The notes beneath the pieces are model-generated. The model was not told the DNA's origin. It was given only the letters and a program-made list of their open reading frames with translations, and ran no database searches. Positions 16,562-26,880 of a DNA stretch of 64,000 nt are shown here, in pieces. A program made the position numbers and the translations under genes. The DNA is taken from the NCBI RefSeq assembly GCF_036248255.1, contig NZ_CP109178.1:2604001-2668000 (forward strand), given 5' to 3'. Origin of the DNA: Streptomyces sp. NBC_01717 (GTDB lineage Bacteria; Actinomycetota; Actinomycetes; Streptomycetales; Streptomycetaceae). Each line of letters starts with the position of its first letter. Within the stretch, counting starts at the first letter, position 1.

Positions 16562-18001
16562 TCAGTCCTCGTCCGCGCCGGCCAGCCGCGACCGGCTCCG
16601 GCTGTAGCCGGCGTACACCGCCGCGCCGACCACCAGGAACACCGCGAACTGCACCCAGGTCGCCCAGCCCGTCCCGTACATCAGATACAGGCAGAAGAGG
16701 ACACCCAGGATCGGGCTGAGCGGGTAGAGCGGCACCCGGAAGGAGCGCTTCAGCCCTGGGTTGCTGCGCCGCAACGCGATCACCGCGACATTGACCGCCA
16801 CCATGATGCCGAGCGTGCCGATGGTCGTCAGATTCACCACCACGTCGAGGGACGCGAAGGCTGCCGGCACGGCGAAGACGACGGCCACGATCCAGGTGTT
16901 GGCGACAGGCGTCGCCGTCCGCGGCGAGACACGTTCGAAGACCCGCGGGACCAGGCCGTCGCGGGACATCGACATCAGGATGCGGGTCTGCCCGTACATC
17001 ACCGCGAGCACGACCGACGCGATGGCTACGACCGCGCCGAACGCGATGATGCCGCCACCGACGGTCGAGCCGGTGACCTGGTCGACGATCAGCGAGAGCG
17101 CGGCCGGCTTGTCGGAGACGGCGTCCGCGCCGAGTGCGCCGATGGCCGTGAGGGCGACCGCGCAGTAGAGCAGGGTGGCGACCCCGAGGCAGATCAGGAT
17201 CGCGATCGGGATGTTCCGCCGGGGGTTCTTGACCTCTTCGCCCGCGGTGGTGATCGCGTCGAAGCCGATGTACGAGAAGAACGCCAGCGAGGCACCGGCG
17301 GTGACCCCGGCCGGACCATGGGTGGCGAACGGCGTGAGATTACCGGCCTCGAACGCGGTGAACGCGATGGCGCAGAAGGCGATCAGAATGCCGATCTTGA
17401 GGACCGCCATCGCGGCCGTGGCGCCCGCGCTCTCCCGGATGCCGCGCACCAGCAGGGTGGCGGCCATCATGATCACCACGATGGCGGGGAGGTTGATCAC
17501 ACCGCCGTCGCCGGGCCCGGCGGACAGGGCGGCGGGCAGGTGCCAGCCGACGAGGCTGTTCAGCAGTTCGTTGACGTACTGGCTCCAGCCGACCGCGACC
17601 GCGGAGACCGAGACGCCGTACTCCAGCAGCAGACACCAGCCGACGAGGAACGCGATGCGCTCGCCGAGAGTGGCGTAGGCGAAGGAGTACGAACTGCCGG
17701 AGACCGGGATCGCGCCGCCCAGCTCGGCGAAGGAGAACGCGGTGAAGATGCAGGTGATCGCAGCGAGAACGAAGGAGAGGACGACCGCGGGGCCGGCCTC
17801 GGCGACGGTGTCGGAGAGGCCGACGAAGATGCCGGTGCCGACGATGGCTCCTACGCCGAAGCACACGAGCTGGAACAGCCCCATGGTGCGCTTGAGGCCG
17901 TGCCCCTCCAGGTCGGCGCCGGATTCGGCGACCAGCTGGTCGGGGCTCTTGATGCGCAGGCCGGGCCGGGGCGACAGGCTCGGCAGGCGGAGCGGACTCA
18001 C
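16562..18001 (-). CDS. APC superfamily amino-acid permease (CAT/YfnA-like)
   Basis: From GTG 18001-17999 (preceded by GAAGAGA) the product has 479 residues with about twelve membrane helices. Helix 1 carries GVGAIVGTGIFVGLSD, the APC substrate-binding loop. SFAELGGAIPVSGSSYSFAYATLGE and FFSYIGFDAITTAGEEVKNPRRNIP are further hallmarks of the cationic amino-acid transporter branch. It lies downstream of arcB and arcA on the same strand, so arginine or ornithine is a reasonable substrate guess. It is not an ArcD-type antiporter. The last residues are a short Arg/Asp tail. Confidence 0.88.
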   Translation of the reverse strand: MSPLRLPSLSPRPGLRIKSPDQLVAESGADLEGHGLKRTMGLFQLVCFGVGAIVGTGIFVGLSDTVAEAGPAVVLSFVLAAITCIFTAFSFAELGGAIPVSGSSYSFAYATLGERIAFLVGWCLLLEYGVSVSAVAVGWSQYVNELLNSLVGWHLPAALSAGPGDGGVINLPAIVVIMMAATLLVRGIRESAGATAAMAVLKIGILIAFCAIAFTAFEAGNLTPFATHGPAGVTAGASLAFFSYIGFDAITTAGEEVKNPRRNIPIAILICLGVATLLYCAVALTAIGALGADAVSDKPAALSLIVDQVTGSTVGGGIIAFGAVVAIASVVLAVMYGQTRILMSMSRDGLVPRVFERVSPRTATPVANTWIVAVVFAVPAAFASLDVVVNLTTIGTLGIMVAVNVAVIALRRSNPGLKRSFRVPLYPLSPILGVLFCLYLMYGTGWATWVQFAVFLVVGAAVYAGYSRSRSRLAGADED

Positions 18002-18178
18002 GGGGCGATCTCTTCTCTGGTGGAGCATGTGGGGGGCTCGTGCGGACGGAGCGGGTGGGGGGCTCCGGTCCTCCGGTCCTGCGGGGGGACGGCACGAAAA
18101 TGGGGCTCGAGCGTGCGAGCTCGAACCCCACCAAGTGGAACCATGGTAGCCACTTCTTCGCATGTTCACCCAATCGGG

Positions 18179-18192
18179 CGCATGATCATGCG
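18179..18192. promoter_or_regulatory. Perfect 14-bp palindrome upstream of the permease gene
   Basis: CGCATGATCATGCG is self-complementary along its whole length. It lies 178 bases upstream of the permease start and 28 bases beyond the arcB stop codon. It may be an operator controlling the permease; no regulator gene is adjacent. Confidence 0.35.
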
Positions 18193-18219
18193 TTGCTCGG
18201 CGCCCCTGGCCGTGCCGGG

Positions 18220-19224
18220 TCAGGCACCGGCCAGTGTCGCCACCAGGACGGCCTTGATCGTGTGCATCCGGTTCTCGGCCTCGTCGAAGACGACCGAGTG
18301 TGCGGACTCGAAGACCTCGTCGGTGACTTCCAGCTCGGTCAGACCGTGGCTGTCGTGGATCTCGCGGCCGACCTTGGTCCCGAGGTCATGGAAGGCCGGA
18401 AGGCAGTGCAGGAACTTCACGTCGGCGTTGCCCGTGGCCTTCAGGACGTCCATGGTGACGGCGTACGGCGCGAGCGCCGCGATGCGCTCGTCCCAGACCT
18501 CCTTGGGCTCACCCATGGAGACCCAGACGTCGGTGGCGACGAAGTCGGCGCCCCGGACGCCCTCGGCGATGCCCTCGGTGAGAGTGACGGTCGCGCCGCT
18601 GGACTCGGCGAGCCGGCGGGCCTGCGCGACGATCTCCTCGGCCGGCCAGTAGGCCTTCGGAGCGACGATCCGGACGTCCATGCCCAGCAGCGCGCCCGTG
18701 ACCAGGTACGAGTTACCCATGTTGAAACGGGCGTCGCCGAGGTAGGCGAAGGCGATCCGCTCCAGCGGCTTGTCGCTGTGCTCGGTCATCGTGAGGACGT
18801 CGGCGAGCATCTGGGTCGGGTGCCAGTCGTCGGTGAGCCCGTTGAAGACAGGCACCCCACCGTACGCCGCCAGCTCCTCGACGGTCGCCTGGCTGTCACC
18901 GCGGTACTCGATGCCGTCGAACATCCGGCCCAGAACACGGGCGGTGTCCTTCACCGACTCCTTGTGGCCCATCTGGGAGCCCGTGGGGTCGAGATACGTC
19001 GTGGAGGCACCCTGGTCGGCGGCGGCGACCTCGAAGGCGCAGCGAGTACGGGTCGAGGTCTTCTCGAAGATCAGCGCGATGTTCCGACCGCGCAGCCGCT
19101 GCACCTCGGTGCCCGACTTCTTGGCCGTCTTGAGCTCGGCGGCCAGCTCGATCAGGCCGCGGAACTCCGCGGCCGTGAAGTCCAGCTCCTTGAGGAAGTG
19201 GCGGCCTGCGAGGTCTATCGCCAT
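18220..19224 (-). CDS. arcB: Ornithine carbamoyltransferase
   Basis: This 334-residue enzyme of the aspartate/ornithine transcarbamylase family has the carbamoyl-phosphate motif STRTR at 57-61. HPTQ lies near residue 135, the ornithine loop SMGE is in [10 protein letters not shown], and [10 protein letters not shown] near 274 holds the catalytic Cys. It interconverts citrulline + phosphate and ornithine + carbamoyl phosphate. The length and immediate linkage to arginine deiminase argue for the catabolic (ArcB) role. The biosynthetic argF/argI role cannot be excluded from sequence alone. Confidence 0.93.
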   Translation of the reverse strand: MAIDLAGRHFLKELDFTAAEFRGLIELAAELKTAKKSGTEVQRLRGRNIALIFEKTSTRTRCAFEVAAADQGASTTYLDPTGSQMGHKESVKDTARVLGRMFDGIEYRGDSQATVEELAAYGGVPVFNGLTDDWHPTQMLADVLTMTEHSDKPLERIAFAYLGDARFNMGNSYLVTGALLGMDVRIVAPKAYWPAEEIVAQARRLAESSGATVTLTEGIAEGVRGADFVATDVWVSMGEPKEVWDERIAALAPYAVTMDVLKATGNADVKFLHCLPAFHDLGTKVGREIHDSHGLTELEVTDEVFESAHSVVFDEAENRMHTIKAVLVATLAGA

Positions 19225-19273
19225 GGTGGCTGCTCCTGGGTCGGGCGAGGGTCGCGCGTACAGTCCTGGAAGT

Positions 19274-19299
19274 CTATACGAGACAACGCATCGCTATAC
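19274..19299. promoter_or_regulatory. Direct repeat CTATAC in the arcB upstream region
   Basis: CTATAC occurs at 19274-19279 and 19294-19299, exactly 20 bp apart and so on the same helix face, 50-75 bases upstream of arcB. On the minus strand the copies read GTATAG and could overlap a -10 element. This may be an arginine-responsive regulator site; the sequence does not match a classical ARG box well. Confidence 0.3.
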
Positions 19300-19376
19300 A
19301 GCCCCTGTGCTGCGTGTCCGCGCGATCCACCGTGTATCCGGTCGGCCCCCGCGTCTTCCGTACGGGTGCGCCCCGG

Positions 19377-20609
19377 CTACACGGGGTCACGCACCACCGG
19401 GCAGCTCATGCAGCGGGGGCCGCCCCGGCCCCGGCCCAGTTCGCTGCCGCGGATCTCTATGACCTCGATGCCTTCCTTGCGCAGATACGTGTTGGTGGTG
19501 GCGTTGCGTTCGTAGGCGATGACGACACCCGGCTCGACGGCCAGCACGTTGCAGCCGTCGTCCCACTGCTCGCGCTCCGCCGCGTGCACGTCCTGGGTGG
19601 CCGTGAGCACCCGGATCGAGTCCAGGCCGAGTGCCGCCGCGATGGCCCGGTGCATGTGCTCCGGGGGATGGTCGGTGACCTTCAGATCCCGCGGTCCGCC
19701 GCCGGGCTCGATGGTGTAGGAGCGGAGCATGCCGAGCCCCGCGTACTGGGTGAACGTGTCGCCGTCGATCATCGTCATCACCGTGTCGAGGTGCATGAAC
19801 GCCCGGCGTTTGGGCATGTCGAGCGCCACGATCGTCCGCGCGGAACCGGCGTCGAACAGTCCGCGCGCCAGCATCTCGACCGCCTGCGGGGTGGTGCGCT
19901 CGCTCATCCCGATGAGGACGGCGCCCTGGCCGATGACCAGGACGTCGCCGCCCTCGATGGTGGACGGATAGTCGTCCTGGCCCTCCGACCAGTGGTGGAA
20001 GGCCCCGGCCTCGGCGCCGGTGAAGAGGGGGTGGTGGCGGTAGATCGCCTCGAAGTGGACCGTCTCGCGCTGCCGGGCCGGCCAGCGCATCGCGTTGATG
20101 GACACCCCGTCGTAGATCCAGGCCGAGGTGTCCCTGGTGAAGAGGTGGTTGGGCAGCGGACCGAGCAGGAAGTCGTCCAGTTCCATGACATGGAAGCGGA
20201 CGGAGGTCGGCTCGCTGTGCCGCTCCAGGAACTCCCGCTTCGTCATCCCGCCGACCAGCGCCTCCGCCAGCTCGTCGGTGGACAGCTCCTCGAAAGCGGC
20301 CCGCAGATGTTCGGTGGCGAGCGGACCGTACTCCTTCTCCTCGAAGACCCGGTCCAGCACCAGCCGATTGGCCACCGGAATGTCCAGGGCCTCACGGAGC
20401 AGATCGCCGAAGAGATGCACCTCCACTCCGCGGTCGCGCAGGACGTCCGCGAAGCCGTCGTGCTCCTGCCGGGCGCGGCGCACCCACAGCACGTCGTCGA
20501 AGAGGAGCGCGTCCTTGTTGCTGGGGGTGAGCCGCTTCAGTTCGAGATCGGGGCGGTGCAGTATGACGCGGCGCAGCCGCCCGGCCTCGGAGTCGACATG
20601 GAATCCCAT
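19377..20609 (-). CDS. arcA: Arginine deiminase
   Basis: From ATG 20609-20607 the product has 410 residues. N-terminal [32 protein letters not shown], the middle [28 protein letters not shown] (His and Asp of the active site) and the C-terminal [12 protein letters not shown] (nucleophile C403) are all diagnostic. It hydrolyses arginine to citrulline and ammonia. Longer in-frame upstream sequence lacks family similarity and was excluded. With arcB it forms a partial arginine deiminase pathway. A carbamate kinase gene (arcC) is not in the window. Confidence 0.95.
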   Translation of the reverse strand: MGFHVDSEAGRLRRVILHRPDLELKRLTPSNKDALLFDDVLWVRRARQEHDGFADVLRDRGVEVHLFGDLLREALDIPVANRLVLDRVFEEKEYGPLATEHLRAAFEELSTDELAEALVGGMTKREFLERHSEPTSVRFHVMELDDFLLGPLPNHLFTRDTSAWIYDGVSINAMRWPARQRETVHFEAIYRHHPLFTGAEAGAFHHWSEGQDDYPSTIEGGDVLVIGQGAVLIGMSERTTPQAVEMLARGLFDAGSARTIVALDMPKRRAFMHLDTVMTMIDGDTFTQYAGLGMLRSYTIEPGGGPRDLKVTDHPPEHMHRAIAAALGLDSIRVLTATQDVHAAEREQWDDGCNVLAVEPGVVIAYERNATTNTYLRKEGIEVIEIRGSELGRGRGGPRCMSCPVVRDPV

Positions 20610-20677
20610 GCCTCCATCCTCACCGCGCGGAGCGCCGTTCACCCGGCGAATCGCCACCTGCCTCTTCGTCTTCGGGA

Positions 20678-23257
20678 TCAGAGCCGCGGGTCGACGGGCT
20701 CCGACTCCAGGGCGAGCACCGCGAACACCGCCTCGTGGACCCGCCACAGCGGCTCCCCGTCGGCGAGCCGGTCCAGCGCCTCCAGCCCCAGGGCGTACTC
20801 ACGGAGCGCCAACGACCGCTTGTGGCCGAGGAACCGGGACCGCAGCCGCTCCAGATTCTCCGGACGCGTGTACTCGGGGCCGTAGATGATCCGCAGGTAC
20901 TCCCGGCCGCGCACCTTGATGCCCGGCTGGACCAGCCTCCCCTTCTCGTCCCGGACGAGCGCCCCGAGCGGTTTCACGACCATGCCTTCGCCGCCGTTGC
21001 CGGTCATCTCCAGCCACCAGTCGATGCCGGCGCGGACCGATGCCTCGTCGCCGGTGTCGACCACGAGCCGCCGGGTGACCTGGAGCAGGCCGGTGGGGTC
21101 GTGCTCCACCAGGCGGTCGAGCCAGGCAAGCTGCTCGTCATGCGGTACGGAGGCCAGTGACCGGCCCCGCACGGCGAGGACCTGGAACGGGGCGATCCGC
21201 ACCCCGTCGAGGCCCTCGGTGGACCAGCAGTAGCGACGGTAGGCGTCGGTGAACGCCGCCGCGTCGGCCGTCCGGTCCTGCTGACGCGCAGCCAGGTCGG
21301 CGACGTCGACACCGCGGGCCGCCGCTGCCGCCAGCGCCGCGTTGGCCCCGGGGAGGACGGCCCCGGACGCGGCGCCGACCGCCGCGTACTGCGAGCGCAG
21401 CAGGCCGCCGGCCTTGAGGGACCAGGGCATCAGCTCGGCGTCGAGCAGCACCCAGTCGGTGTCCCACTCGTCCCAGAGTCCGGCGGCGGTGACGGCCGTG
21501 CGCAGCCTGCCGAGGATCACCTCGGTCAGGGCGACGTCGTCCAGGAACGGCCGTCCGGTACGGGTGTGCAGCGCCCCGGTCGGGCCCTCGACCCCGAACC
21601 GCTCCCGGGCCGCTTCCGCGTCGCGGCAGACCAGGGCCACCGCGCGCGAGCCCATGTGCTTCTCCTCGCACACGACCGTGGCGACACCGTCCGCCCGGTA
21701 CTGGGCGAACGCCTCGGCCGGGTGCTCCAGAAAGCCTTCCTCGTGGGAGGTGGCGGTCGGCGCCATGGTCGGCGGCAGGTAGCCGAGCAGCCGCGGGTCG
21801 ACGGCGAACCGGCTCATGACTTCGAGCGCCGCCGCGGCGTTCTCCTCGCGCACCGAGATCCGGCCCTGGTACCGGGTCTCCACGATCCGGCGGCCCTGCA
21901 CATCGGCGAGGTCCAGCGGGCGGCCCTCCCGGCCCCCGGGTGCCTCGGTGGTCAGCGGCTTGGCGGGCTCGTACCAGACCTTCTCGGCCGGTACGTCGAC
22001 GAGTTCGCGCTCGGGCCAGCGCAGCGCGGTCATCTTCCCGCCGAAGACCGCACCGGTGTCCAGGCAGAGGGTGTTGTTGACCCAGGATGTGCTGGGCACG
22101 GGCGTGTGGCCGTAGACCACGGCTGCGCGGCCGCGGTACTCCTCGGCCCACGGGTAGCGCACGGGCAGGCCGAACTCGTCGGTCTCGCCGGTGGTGTCCC
22201 CGTACAGCGCGTGCGAGCGGACCCGTCCGGAGGTGCGCCCGTGGTACTTCTCGGGCAGCCCGGCGTGGCAGACGACCAGCTTGCCGCCGTCCAGCACGTA
22301 GTGGCTGACGAGCCCGTCGATGAACTCCCGTACCTGCTCGCGGAAGGCCGGGTCCTTCGCGTCCTCCCGGTCCAACTGCTCGATGGTCTCGGCGAGTCCA
22401 TGGGTGTGCTGGACCTTGCGGCCCTTGAGGTAGCGCCCGAGCTTGTTCTCGTGGTTCCCCGGCACGCACAGGGCGTTGCCCGCGGACACCATGGACATGA
22501 CGCGGCGCAGCACACCGGGGCTGTCGGGGCCGCGGTCGACGAGGTCGCCGACGAAGACCGCCGTACGCCCTTCGGGGTGCGCGCCGTCGACGTAACCGAG
22601 CTTGCCGAGCAGGGACTCCAGCTCGGAGCTGCAGCCGTGGATGTCCCCGATGATGTCGAACGGGCCGGTGAGATGACGGAGGTCGTTGTAGCGGCGCTCG
22701 AGCACCACTTCGGCGTGCTCGGCCTCCTCCTCCGTGTGCAGGACGTGCACCTTGCGGAAGCCCTCGCGCTCCAGGCCGCGCAGCGAACGGCGCAGCTCGC
22801 GACGGTGGCGCTGGACGACGTGGCGGGGCATGCCGGCCCGGTCGGGGCGGGCTGCGTTGCGCGCCTGGCAGACCTCTTCGGGCAGGTCGAGCACGATCGC
22901 GATCGGCAGCACGTCGTGGCTGCGGGCCAGCTGCACCAGCTGCTTGCGGCTCTCGGCCTGGACGTTGGTGGCGTCGACGACGGTCAGCCGCCCGGCGGCG
23001 AGCCGCTTGCCCGCGATGTAGTGCAGCACGTCGAAGGCGTCGCCGCTGGCGCTCTGGTCGTTCTCGTCGTCGGCGACGAGGCCACGGCAGAAGTCCGAGG
23101 AGATGATCTCGGTGGGCTTGAAGTGCCTGTGCGCGAAGGTGGACTTGCCGGAGCCACTGGCCCCGACGAGAACGACGAGGGAGAGGTCGGTCACCGGCAG
23201 CGTGCGGTGCGTGCCTGTGTTCTTCTCGGTGTCGTTGCCGGTGTCGTTGTCGGTCAT
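20678..23257 (-). CDS. pnkp: Polynucleotide kinase-phosphatase-ligase (bacterial Pnkp)
   Basis: This 859-residue RNA-repair enzyme has three catalytic modules. The 5'-kinase (about 25-185) has P-loop GASGSGKST at 32-40. The binuclear metallophosphatase (about 198-430) has GDIHGC 204-209, [10 protein letters not shown] 237-246, GNHEN 267-271 and YGHTP 382-386. The adenylyltransferase (about 480-859) has EEKHMGSR, with nucleophile K533. This is the layout of Clostridium thermocellum Pnkp. It heals broken RNA ends and, with Hen1, seals them. ATG 23257-23255 overlaps the hen1 stop by 4 bases, so expression is coupled. Confidence 0.96.
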   Translation of the reverse strand: MTDNDTGNDTEKNTGTHRTLPVTDLSLVVLVGASGSGKSTFAHRHFKPTEIISSDFCRGLVADDENDQSASGDAFDVLHYIAGKRLAAGRLTVVDATNVQAESRKQLVQLARSHDVLPIAIVLDLPEEVCQARNAARPDRAGMPRHVVQRHRRELRRSLRGLEREGFRKVHVLHTEEEAEHAEVVLERRYNDLRHLTGPFDIIGDIHGCSSELESLLGKLGYVDGAHPEGRTAVFVGDLVDRGPDSPGVLRRVMSMVSAGNALCVPGNHENKLGRYLKGRKVQHTHGLAETIEQLDREDAKDPAFREQVREFIDGLVSHYVLDGGKLVVCHAGLPEKYHGRTSGRVRSHALYGDTTGETDEFGLPVRYPWAEEYRGRAAVVYGHTPVPSTSWVNNTLCLDTGAVFGGKMTALRWPERELVDVPAEKVWYEPAKPLTTEAPGGREGRPLDLADVQGRRIVETRYQGRISVREENAAAALEVMSRFAVDPRLLGYLPPTMAPTATSHEEGFLEHPAEAFAQYRADGVATVVCEEKHMGSRAVALVCRDAEAARERFGVEGPTGALHTRTGRPFLDDVALTEVILGRLRTAVTAAGLWDEWDTDWVLLDAELMPWSLKAGGLLRSQYAAVGAASGAVLPGANAALAAAAARGVDVADLAARQQDRTADAAAFTDAYRRYCWSTEGLDGVRIAPFQVLAVRGRSLASVPHDEQLAWLDRLVEHDPTGLLQVTRRLVVDTGDEASVRAGIDWWLEMTGNGGEGMVVKPLGALVRDEKGRLVQPGIKVRGREYLRIIYGPEYTRPENLERLRSRFLGHKRSLALREYALGLEALDRLADGEPLWRVHEAVFAVLALESEPVDPRL

Positions 23258-24732
23258 GCTGCCTTCGCCTCCTTCTTCTTGATGTCGTCCTCGGCGGTCT
23301 TCGTGAAGACGGCCAGCTGCGTGGGCGGTCCCACCTCGGGGTCGTCGGGCCCCACCGGAACGAAGTCGACTCCGTATCCGTGCCGCTGTGCCACCTCCTG
23401 CGCCCAGGCCCGGAACTCCGCCCTGGTCCACTCGAAGCGGTGGTCGCCGTGGCGCACATGCCCGGCCGGGAGACTCTCCCAGCGGACGTTGTACTCGACG
23501 TTCGGTGTCGTCACGAGCACCGTCTGCGGCCGGGCCGAACCGAACACCGCGTACTCCAGCGCGGGCAGCCTCGGCAGGTCGAGGTGCTCTATGACCTCGC
23601 TGAGCACTGCCGCGTCATAGCCGGCCAGCCGCTTGTCGGTGTACGTGAGCGAGCCTTGCCGGAGCGTGACGCGGCCGGCCTGGCGCTCCCCCATCCGGTC
23701 GAGCTTGAGGCGGCGCGAGGCGATGGTGAGAGCGCGCATGGAGACATCGACGCCGACGATCTCCGTGAAGCGCACGTCCCTCAGCAGCGCCTGGACCAAC
23801 TGCCCCTGTCCGCAACCGAGGTCGAGCACCCGGCTCGCCCCGGCGGCGCGCAGGGCCTCCAGGATCGCCGTGCGCCGCTGCTCGGCGAGCGGCACCGGCT
23901 TCTCCTCGGTGTCCGTCGTCTCGTCCACCGCGTTGTCGATGCTCTCCACCGCGAGGTCGTCCAGCTCGGCGAGCCGCACCAGCTCCAGCCGTTCCATCGC
24001 CTGCCGGGTCAGCCCCCAGCGCCGGGACAGATAGCGGCTGGTGATCAGCTTCTGCTCGGGGTGGGCGGCCAGCCAGCCGTCACCGGCCCGCAGCAGCTTG
24101 TCCACCTCGTCGGGCGCGACCCAGTAGTGCTTGGCGTCGTCGAGCACCGGCAGCAGGACGTACAGCTGCCGCAGCGCGTCGGCGAGCCGCAACTCGCCCT
24201 CCAGCACGAGCCGTACGTACCGCGAGTCGCCCCACTCCGGGAACTGCGCGTCCAGCGGTACGGCCACGGCGTCCACGCTCGCCCAGCCGAGCGGCCCGAA
24301 GAGCTTCGAGACCAACTCAGGCCCACCGCGCGCCGGGAGCGCGGGCACCTCGATCCTGAGCGGCATGGGGTCCGCCGCGCGCTCGGGCCGGGCCCGGCAC
24401 ACACCGTTCAGAGCGGACTTGAAGACGGCGCTCATCGCTACGGAGAGCAGCGAGGACGCCGCGTACGGGCGGTCGTTCACGTACTGCGCGAGCGCCGCGT
24501 CCGGGGCGCCGCCCCGGCCCTTTCCCTTGCCACGCCGCACCAGCGCCACCGGATCCACCTCCAGCAACAGCGCGGCCGTGCAGCGCTCGGCCGATGCCTC
24601 GGGGTAGAAGACGTGCGCGGTGCCGTGGGACGTGGAGAACTGCTGCGCCTTCTCGGGGTGCTTGTGCAGCAGGAAGCCGAGGTCGGTGGCGGGTCGCTCC
24701 GGCGTGCCGGTCGTACTGATTGTCAGGAACAC
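23254..24732 (-). CDS. hen1: 3'-terminal RNA ribose 2'-O-methyltransferase Hen1
   Basis: The product has 492 residues. The N-terminal half (1 to about 260, beginning FLTISTTGTPERPATDLG) is the bacterial Hen1-N domain that activates the Pnkp ligase. The C-terminal methyltransferase has the SAM motif LDLGCGQG at 303-310 and the metal ligands E379, E382, H383 (SEVIEHLD) and H431 (GDHRFEW). It 2'-O-methylates the 3' ribose at the break before sealing, protecting repaired RNA from repeat cleavage. GTG 24732 fits the family N-terminus. GTG 24756, after a G-rich site, is an alternative start. Confidence 0.95.
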   Translation of the reverse strand: MFLTISTTGTPERPATDLGFLLHKHPEKAQQFSTSHGTAHVFYPEASAERCTAALLLEVDPVALVRRGKGKGRGGAPDAALAQYVNDRPYAASSLLSVAMSAVFKSALNGVCRARPERAADPMPLRIEVPALPARGGPELVSKLFGPLGWASVDAVAVPLDAQFPEWGDSRYVRLVLEGELRLADALRQLYVLLPVLDDAKHYWVAPDEVDKLLRAGDGWLAAHPEQKLITSRYLSRRWGLTRQAMERLELVRLAELDDLAVESIDNAVDETTDTEEKPVPLAEQRRTAILEALRAAGASRVLDLGCGQGQLVQALLRDVRFTEIVGVDVSMRALTIASRRLKLDRMGERQAGRVTLRQGSLTYTDKRLAGYDAAVLSEVIEHLDLPRLPALEYAVFGSARPQTVLVTTPNVEYNVRWESLPAGHVRHGDHRFEWTRAEFRAWAQEVAQRHGYGVDFVPVGPDDPEVGPPTQLAVFTKTAEDDIKKKEAKAA

Positions 24733-24785
24733 ACGTCCGAGTATGGTCCGGTTCACTCGCCCCCCACCAGGCATTTTGTTGATGT

Positions 24786-25751
24786 CTACGGTTCCGGTGT
24801 TCCTCCAGCCCCTGCTGTCCCTCCAGACTGTCCTGTCCGTCCCGTCCGTTCCGCCTCCAGCAGCTCGGCCAGTTTCGCGATCGACGCCGGGCCGACCCGG
24901 CAACAGCCGCCGACCAGCCGGGCGCCGGCCGCCTGCCAGCCCCGCACCCGACCCGGGTCGAAACTGGCACCCCCGGTCCACACCCGATCCGCGGCGTCCC
25001 AGCGCTCACCGCTGTTCGGGTACACGACGACCGGCTTCCCGGTGACCTCCGCCGCCGTCTCCACCGCACGGTCGGCATCGGCCGGATCGCAGCAGTTCAC
25101 TCCCACAGCCACCACGCGCTCGTGCCCGGCGGCGAGCGCGAAGGCCGTCTCCAGCGGCTGCCCGGCCCGGGTCCGGTCCCCCGCCACGCTGTAGGAGAGC
25201 CAGACGGGCAGCCCGCACCCCTCGACCGCCCGCAGCAGTGCCTCCGCCTCGTCGACGTCCGGCACCGTCTCCAGTGCCAGCACATCGGGTCCGGCGGCGG
25301 CCAGCGCCTCGATCCGGGGCCGGTGGAAGCGCTCCAGCTCCCGGACCGAGAGGCCGTACCGGCCGCGGTACTCGCTGCCGTCCGCGAGCATCGCCCCGTA
25401 CGGGCCGACCGAGGCGGCGACCCAGATCTCCCGGTCCGTCGCGCCACCGGCCCGCCGGGCCAGCTCCACGCTGCGGGCGAAGAGCTCCGCCGCCCGGTCC
25501 CGGCCGATCCCCCGCCGCGCGAACCCCTCGAACGTCGCCTGATAGCCCGAGGTGATGAGCACCTGCGCACCCGCCCGCACATAGGCCCGGTGTGCGGCCT
25601 CGATCTGCCGGTCCTCGTCGAGCAGCAGCCGGGCCGACCACAGCTCGTCGGACAGATCGCAGCCCTGCGCCTCCAACTGGTTGGAAAGGCCTCCGTCGAG
25701 CAGGACCGTGGACTCTGCGAGCGCGGCGGCCAGCGGGCGGTCGGGTTGCAC
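24786..25751 (-). CDS. mmuM: Homocysteine S-methyltransferase
   Basis: This 321-residue protein of the zinc-dependent homocysteine methyltransferase family has LLDGGLSNQLEAQG at the N-terminus, ITSGYQATFEGFARRG, VGVNCCDPAD (first zinc Cys region) and RLVGGCCRVGP (the GGCC zinc-ligand pair). It would transfer a methyl group from S-methylmethionine or S-adenosylmethionine to homocysteine. Only 53 bases separate it from hen1 downstream, so it may share transcripts with the RNA-repair pair. A link through SAM recycling is speculation. Confidence 0.92.
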   Translation of the reverse strand: MQPDRPLAAALAESTVLLDGGLSNQLEAQGCDLSDELWSARLLLDEDRQIEAAHRAYVRAGAQVLITSGYQATFEGFARRGIGRDRAAELFARSVELARRAGGATDREIWVAASVGPYGAMLADGSEYRGRYGLSVRELERFHRPRIEALAAAGPDVLALETVPDVDEAEALLRAVEGCGLPVWLSYSVAGDRTRAGQPLETAFALAAGHERVVAVGVNCCDPADADRAVETAAEVTGKPVVVYPNSGERWDAADRVWTGGASFDPGRVRGWQAAGARLVGGCCRVGPASIAKLAELLEAERTGRTGQSGGTAGAGGTPEP

Positions 25752-25842
25752 AGGTGCTCCTCTCAGCGACTCGTGTTCAGCTACTCCTGTTCACCGGTCC
25801 GGTGTCCGCCTCGGTCCGGTGTCCATCTCGCTCGGGACCGGC

Positions 25843-26766
25843 TCAGTTCAGCTGGGACTGAACCTGCGAGGAGATCAGCTCCAGGTGGTCCAGATCGTCC
25901 AGATCGAGGACCTGGAGGTAGATCCGCGACGACCCGATCTCGCCGTACCGGCCGATCTTGTCGACCACTTCGGCGGGCGAGCCCGCAAGTCCGTTCGCCT
26001 TCAGCTCCTCCACATCGCGGCCGATGACCGACGCACGGCGGGCCACCTCGGCGTCGTCCTTGCCGACACAGACCACCAGGGCGTTGGAGTACACCAGGTC
26101 GTCCGCGCCGCGCCCGGCCGCCGTTGCGGCTTCCCTGACCCGTCCGAACTGCTTCTCACTGTCCTCCAGCGAGGCGAACGGGATGTTGAACTCGTCCGCG
26201 TACAGTGCGGCGAGCCGCGGTGTACGCGTCGCACCGTGACCGCCGATCAGAATCGGCACCTTGGCCTGGGCCGGCTTGGGCAGCGCGGGCGAGTCGGTGA
26301 GCTGGTAGTAGGTGCCGTCGTAGTTGAACTTCTCGCCGACCCCGGTCGCCCAGAGTCCGGTGACGATCGCCAGCTGCTCCTCCAGCCGGCCGAACTTCTC
26401 CTTGGGGAACGGGATGCCGTACGCCTTGTGCTCCTCCTCGAACCAGCCCGCGCCCAGGCCGAGTTCGACCCGGCCGCCGGACATCTGGTCGACCTGGGCG
26501 ACCTGGATCGCGAGGACACCGGGAAGCCGGAAGGTCCCCGCGGTCATCAGCGTGCCGAGCCGGATCCGCTTGGTCTCGCGCGCCAGCCCGGCCAGGGTGA
26601 TCCAGGCGTCGGTCGGGCCGGGCAGCCCGTTGCCCGCGCCCATGTGGAGGTAATGGTCGGAACGGTAGAAGGCATTGAAGCCGAGGTCCTCGGCAGCCTT
26701 GGCGACAGTGAGCAGAGTGTCGTAGCTCGCCCCTTGCTGGGGCTCCGTGAAGATTCGAAGATCCAT
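25843..26766 (-). CDS. LLM-class flavin (F420-dependent) oxidoreductase
   Basis: From ATG 26766-26764 the product has 307 residues. It is a luciferase-like TIM barrel: FNAFYRSDHYLHM, TLMTAGTFRLPGVLAIQVAQVDQMSGGRVELGLGAGWFEEEHKAYG (in sequence, about residues 70-115), KVPILIGGHGATRTPRLAA and LAGSPAEVVDKIGRYGE. The segment VELGLGAGW-EEH is typical of the F420-dependent class common in actinobacteria. The substrate is not predictable. It lies 91 bases upstream of mmuM on the same strand. Confidence 0.9.
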   Translation of the reverse strand: MDLRIFTEPQQGASYDTLLTVAKAAEDLGFNAFYRSDHYLHMGAGNGLPGPTDAWITLAGLARETKRIRLGTLMTAGTFRLPGVLAIQVAQVDQMSGGRVELGLGAGWFEEEHKAYGIPFPKEKFGRLEEQLAIVTGLWATGVGEKFNYDGTYYQLTDSPALPKPAQAKVPILIGGHGATRTPRLAALYADEFNIPFASLEDSEKQFGRVREAATAAGRGADDLVYSNALVVCVGKDDAEVARRASVIGRDVEELKANGLAGSPAEVVDKIGRYGEIGSSRIYLQVLDLDDLDHLELISSQVQSQLN

Positions 26767-26880
26767 GGATCCATCCTGCACCTCCGAACGCCGGTCGTGC
26801 CTCCTCCCACTGCGTGTGCGGCCCGGCGGCGGATCCGAGCACGGTCGGTCAGGTGCGGCCAGGTGTGCCCGTGGCGGCGG

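Noticed and set aside
18040..20885. Long plus-strand frames opposite arcB and arcA
   Set aside because: No motifs, unlikely amino-acid composition; the minus-strand enzymes carry their catalytic residues.
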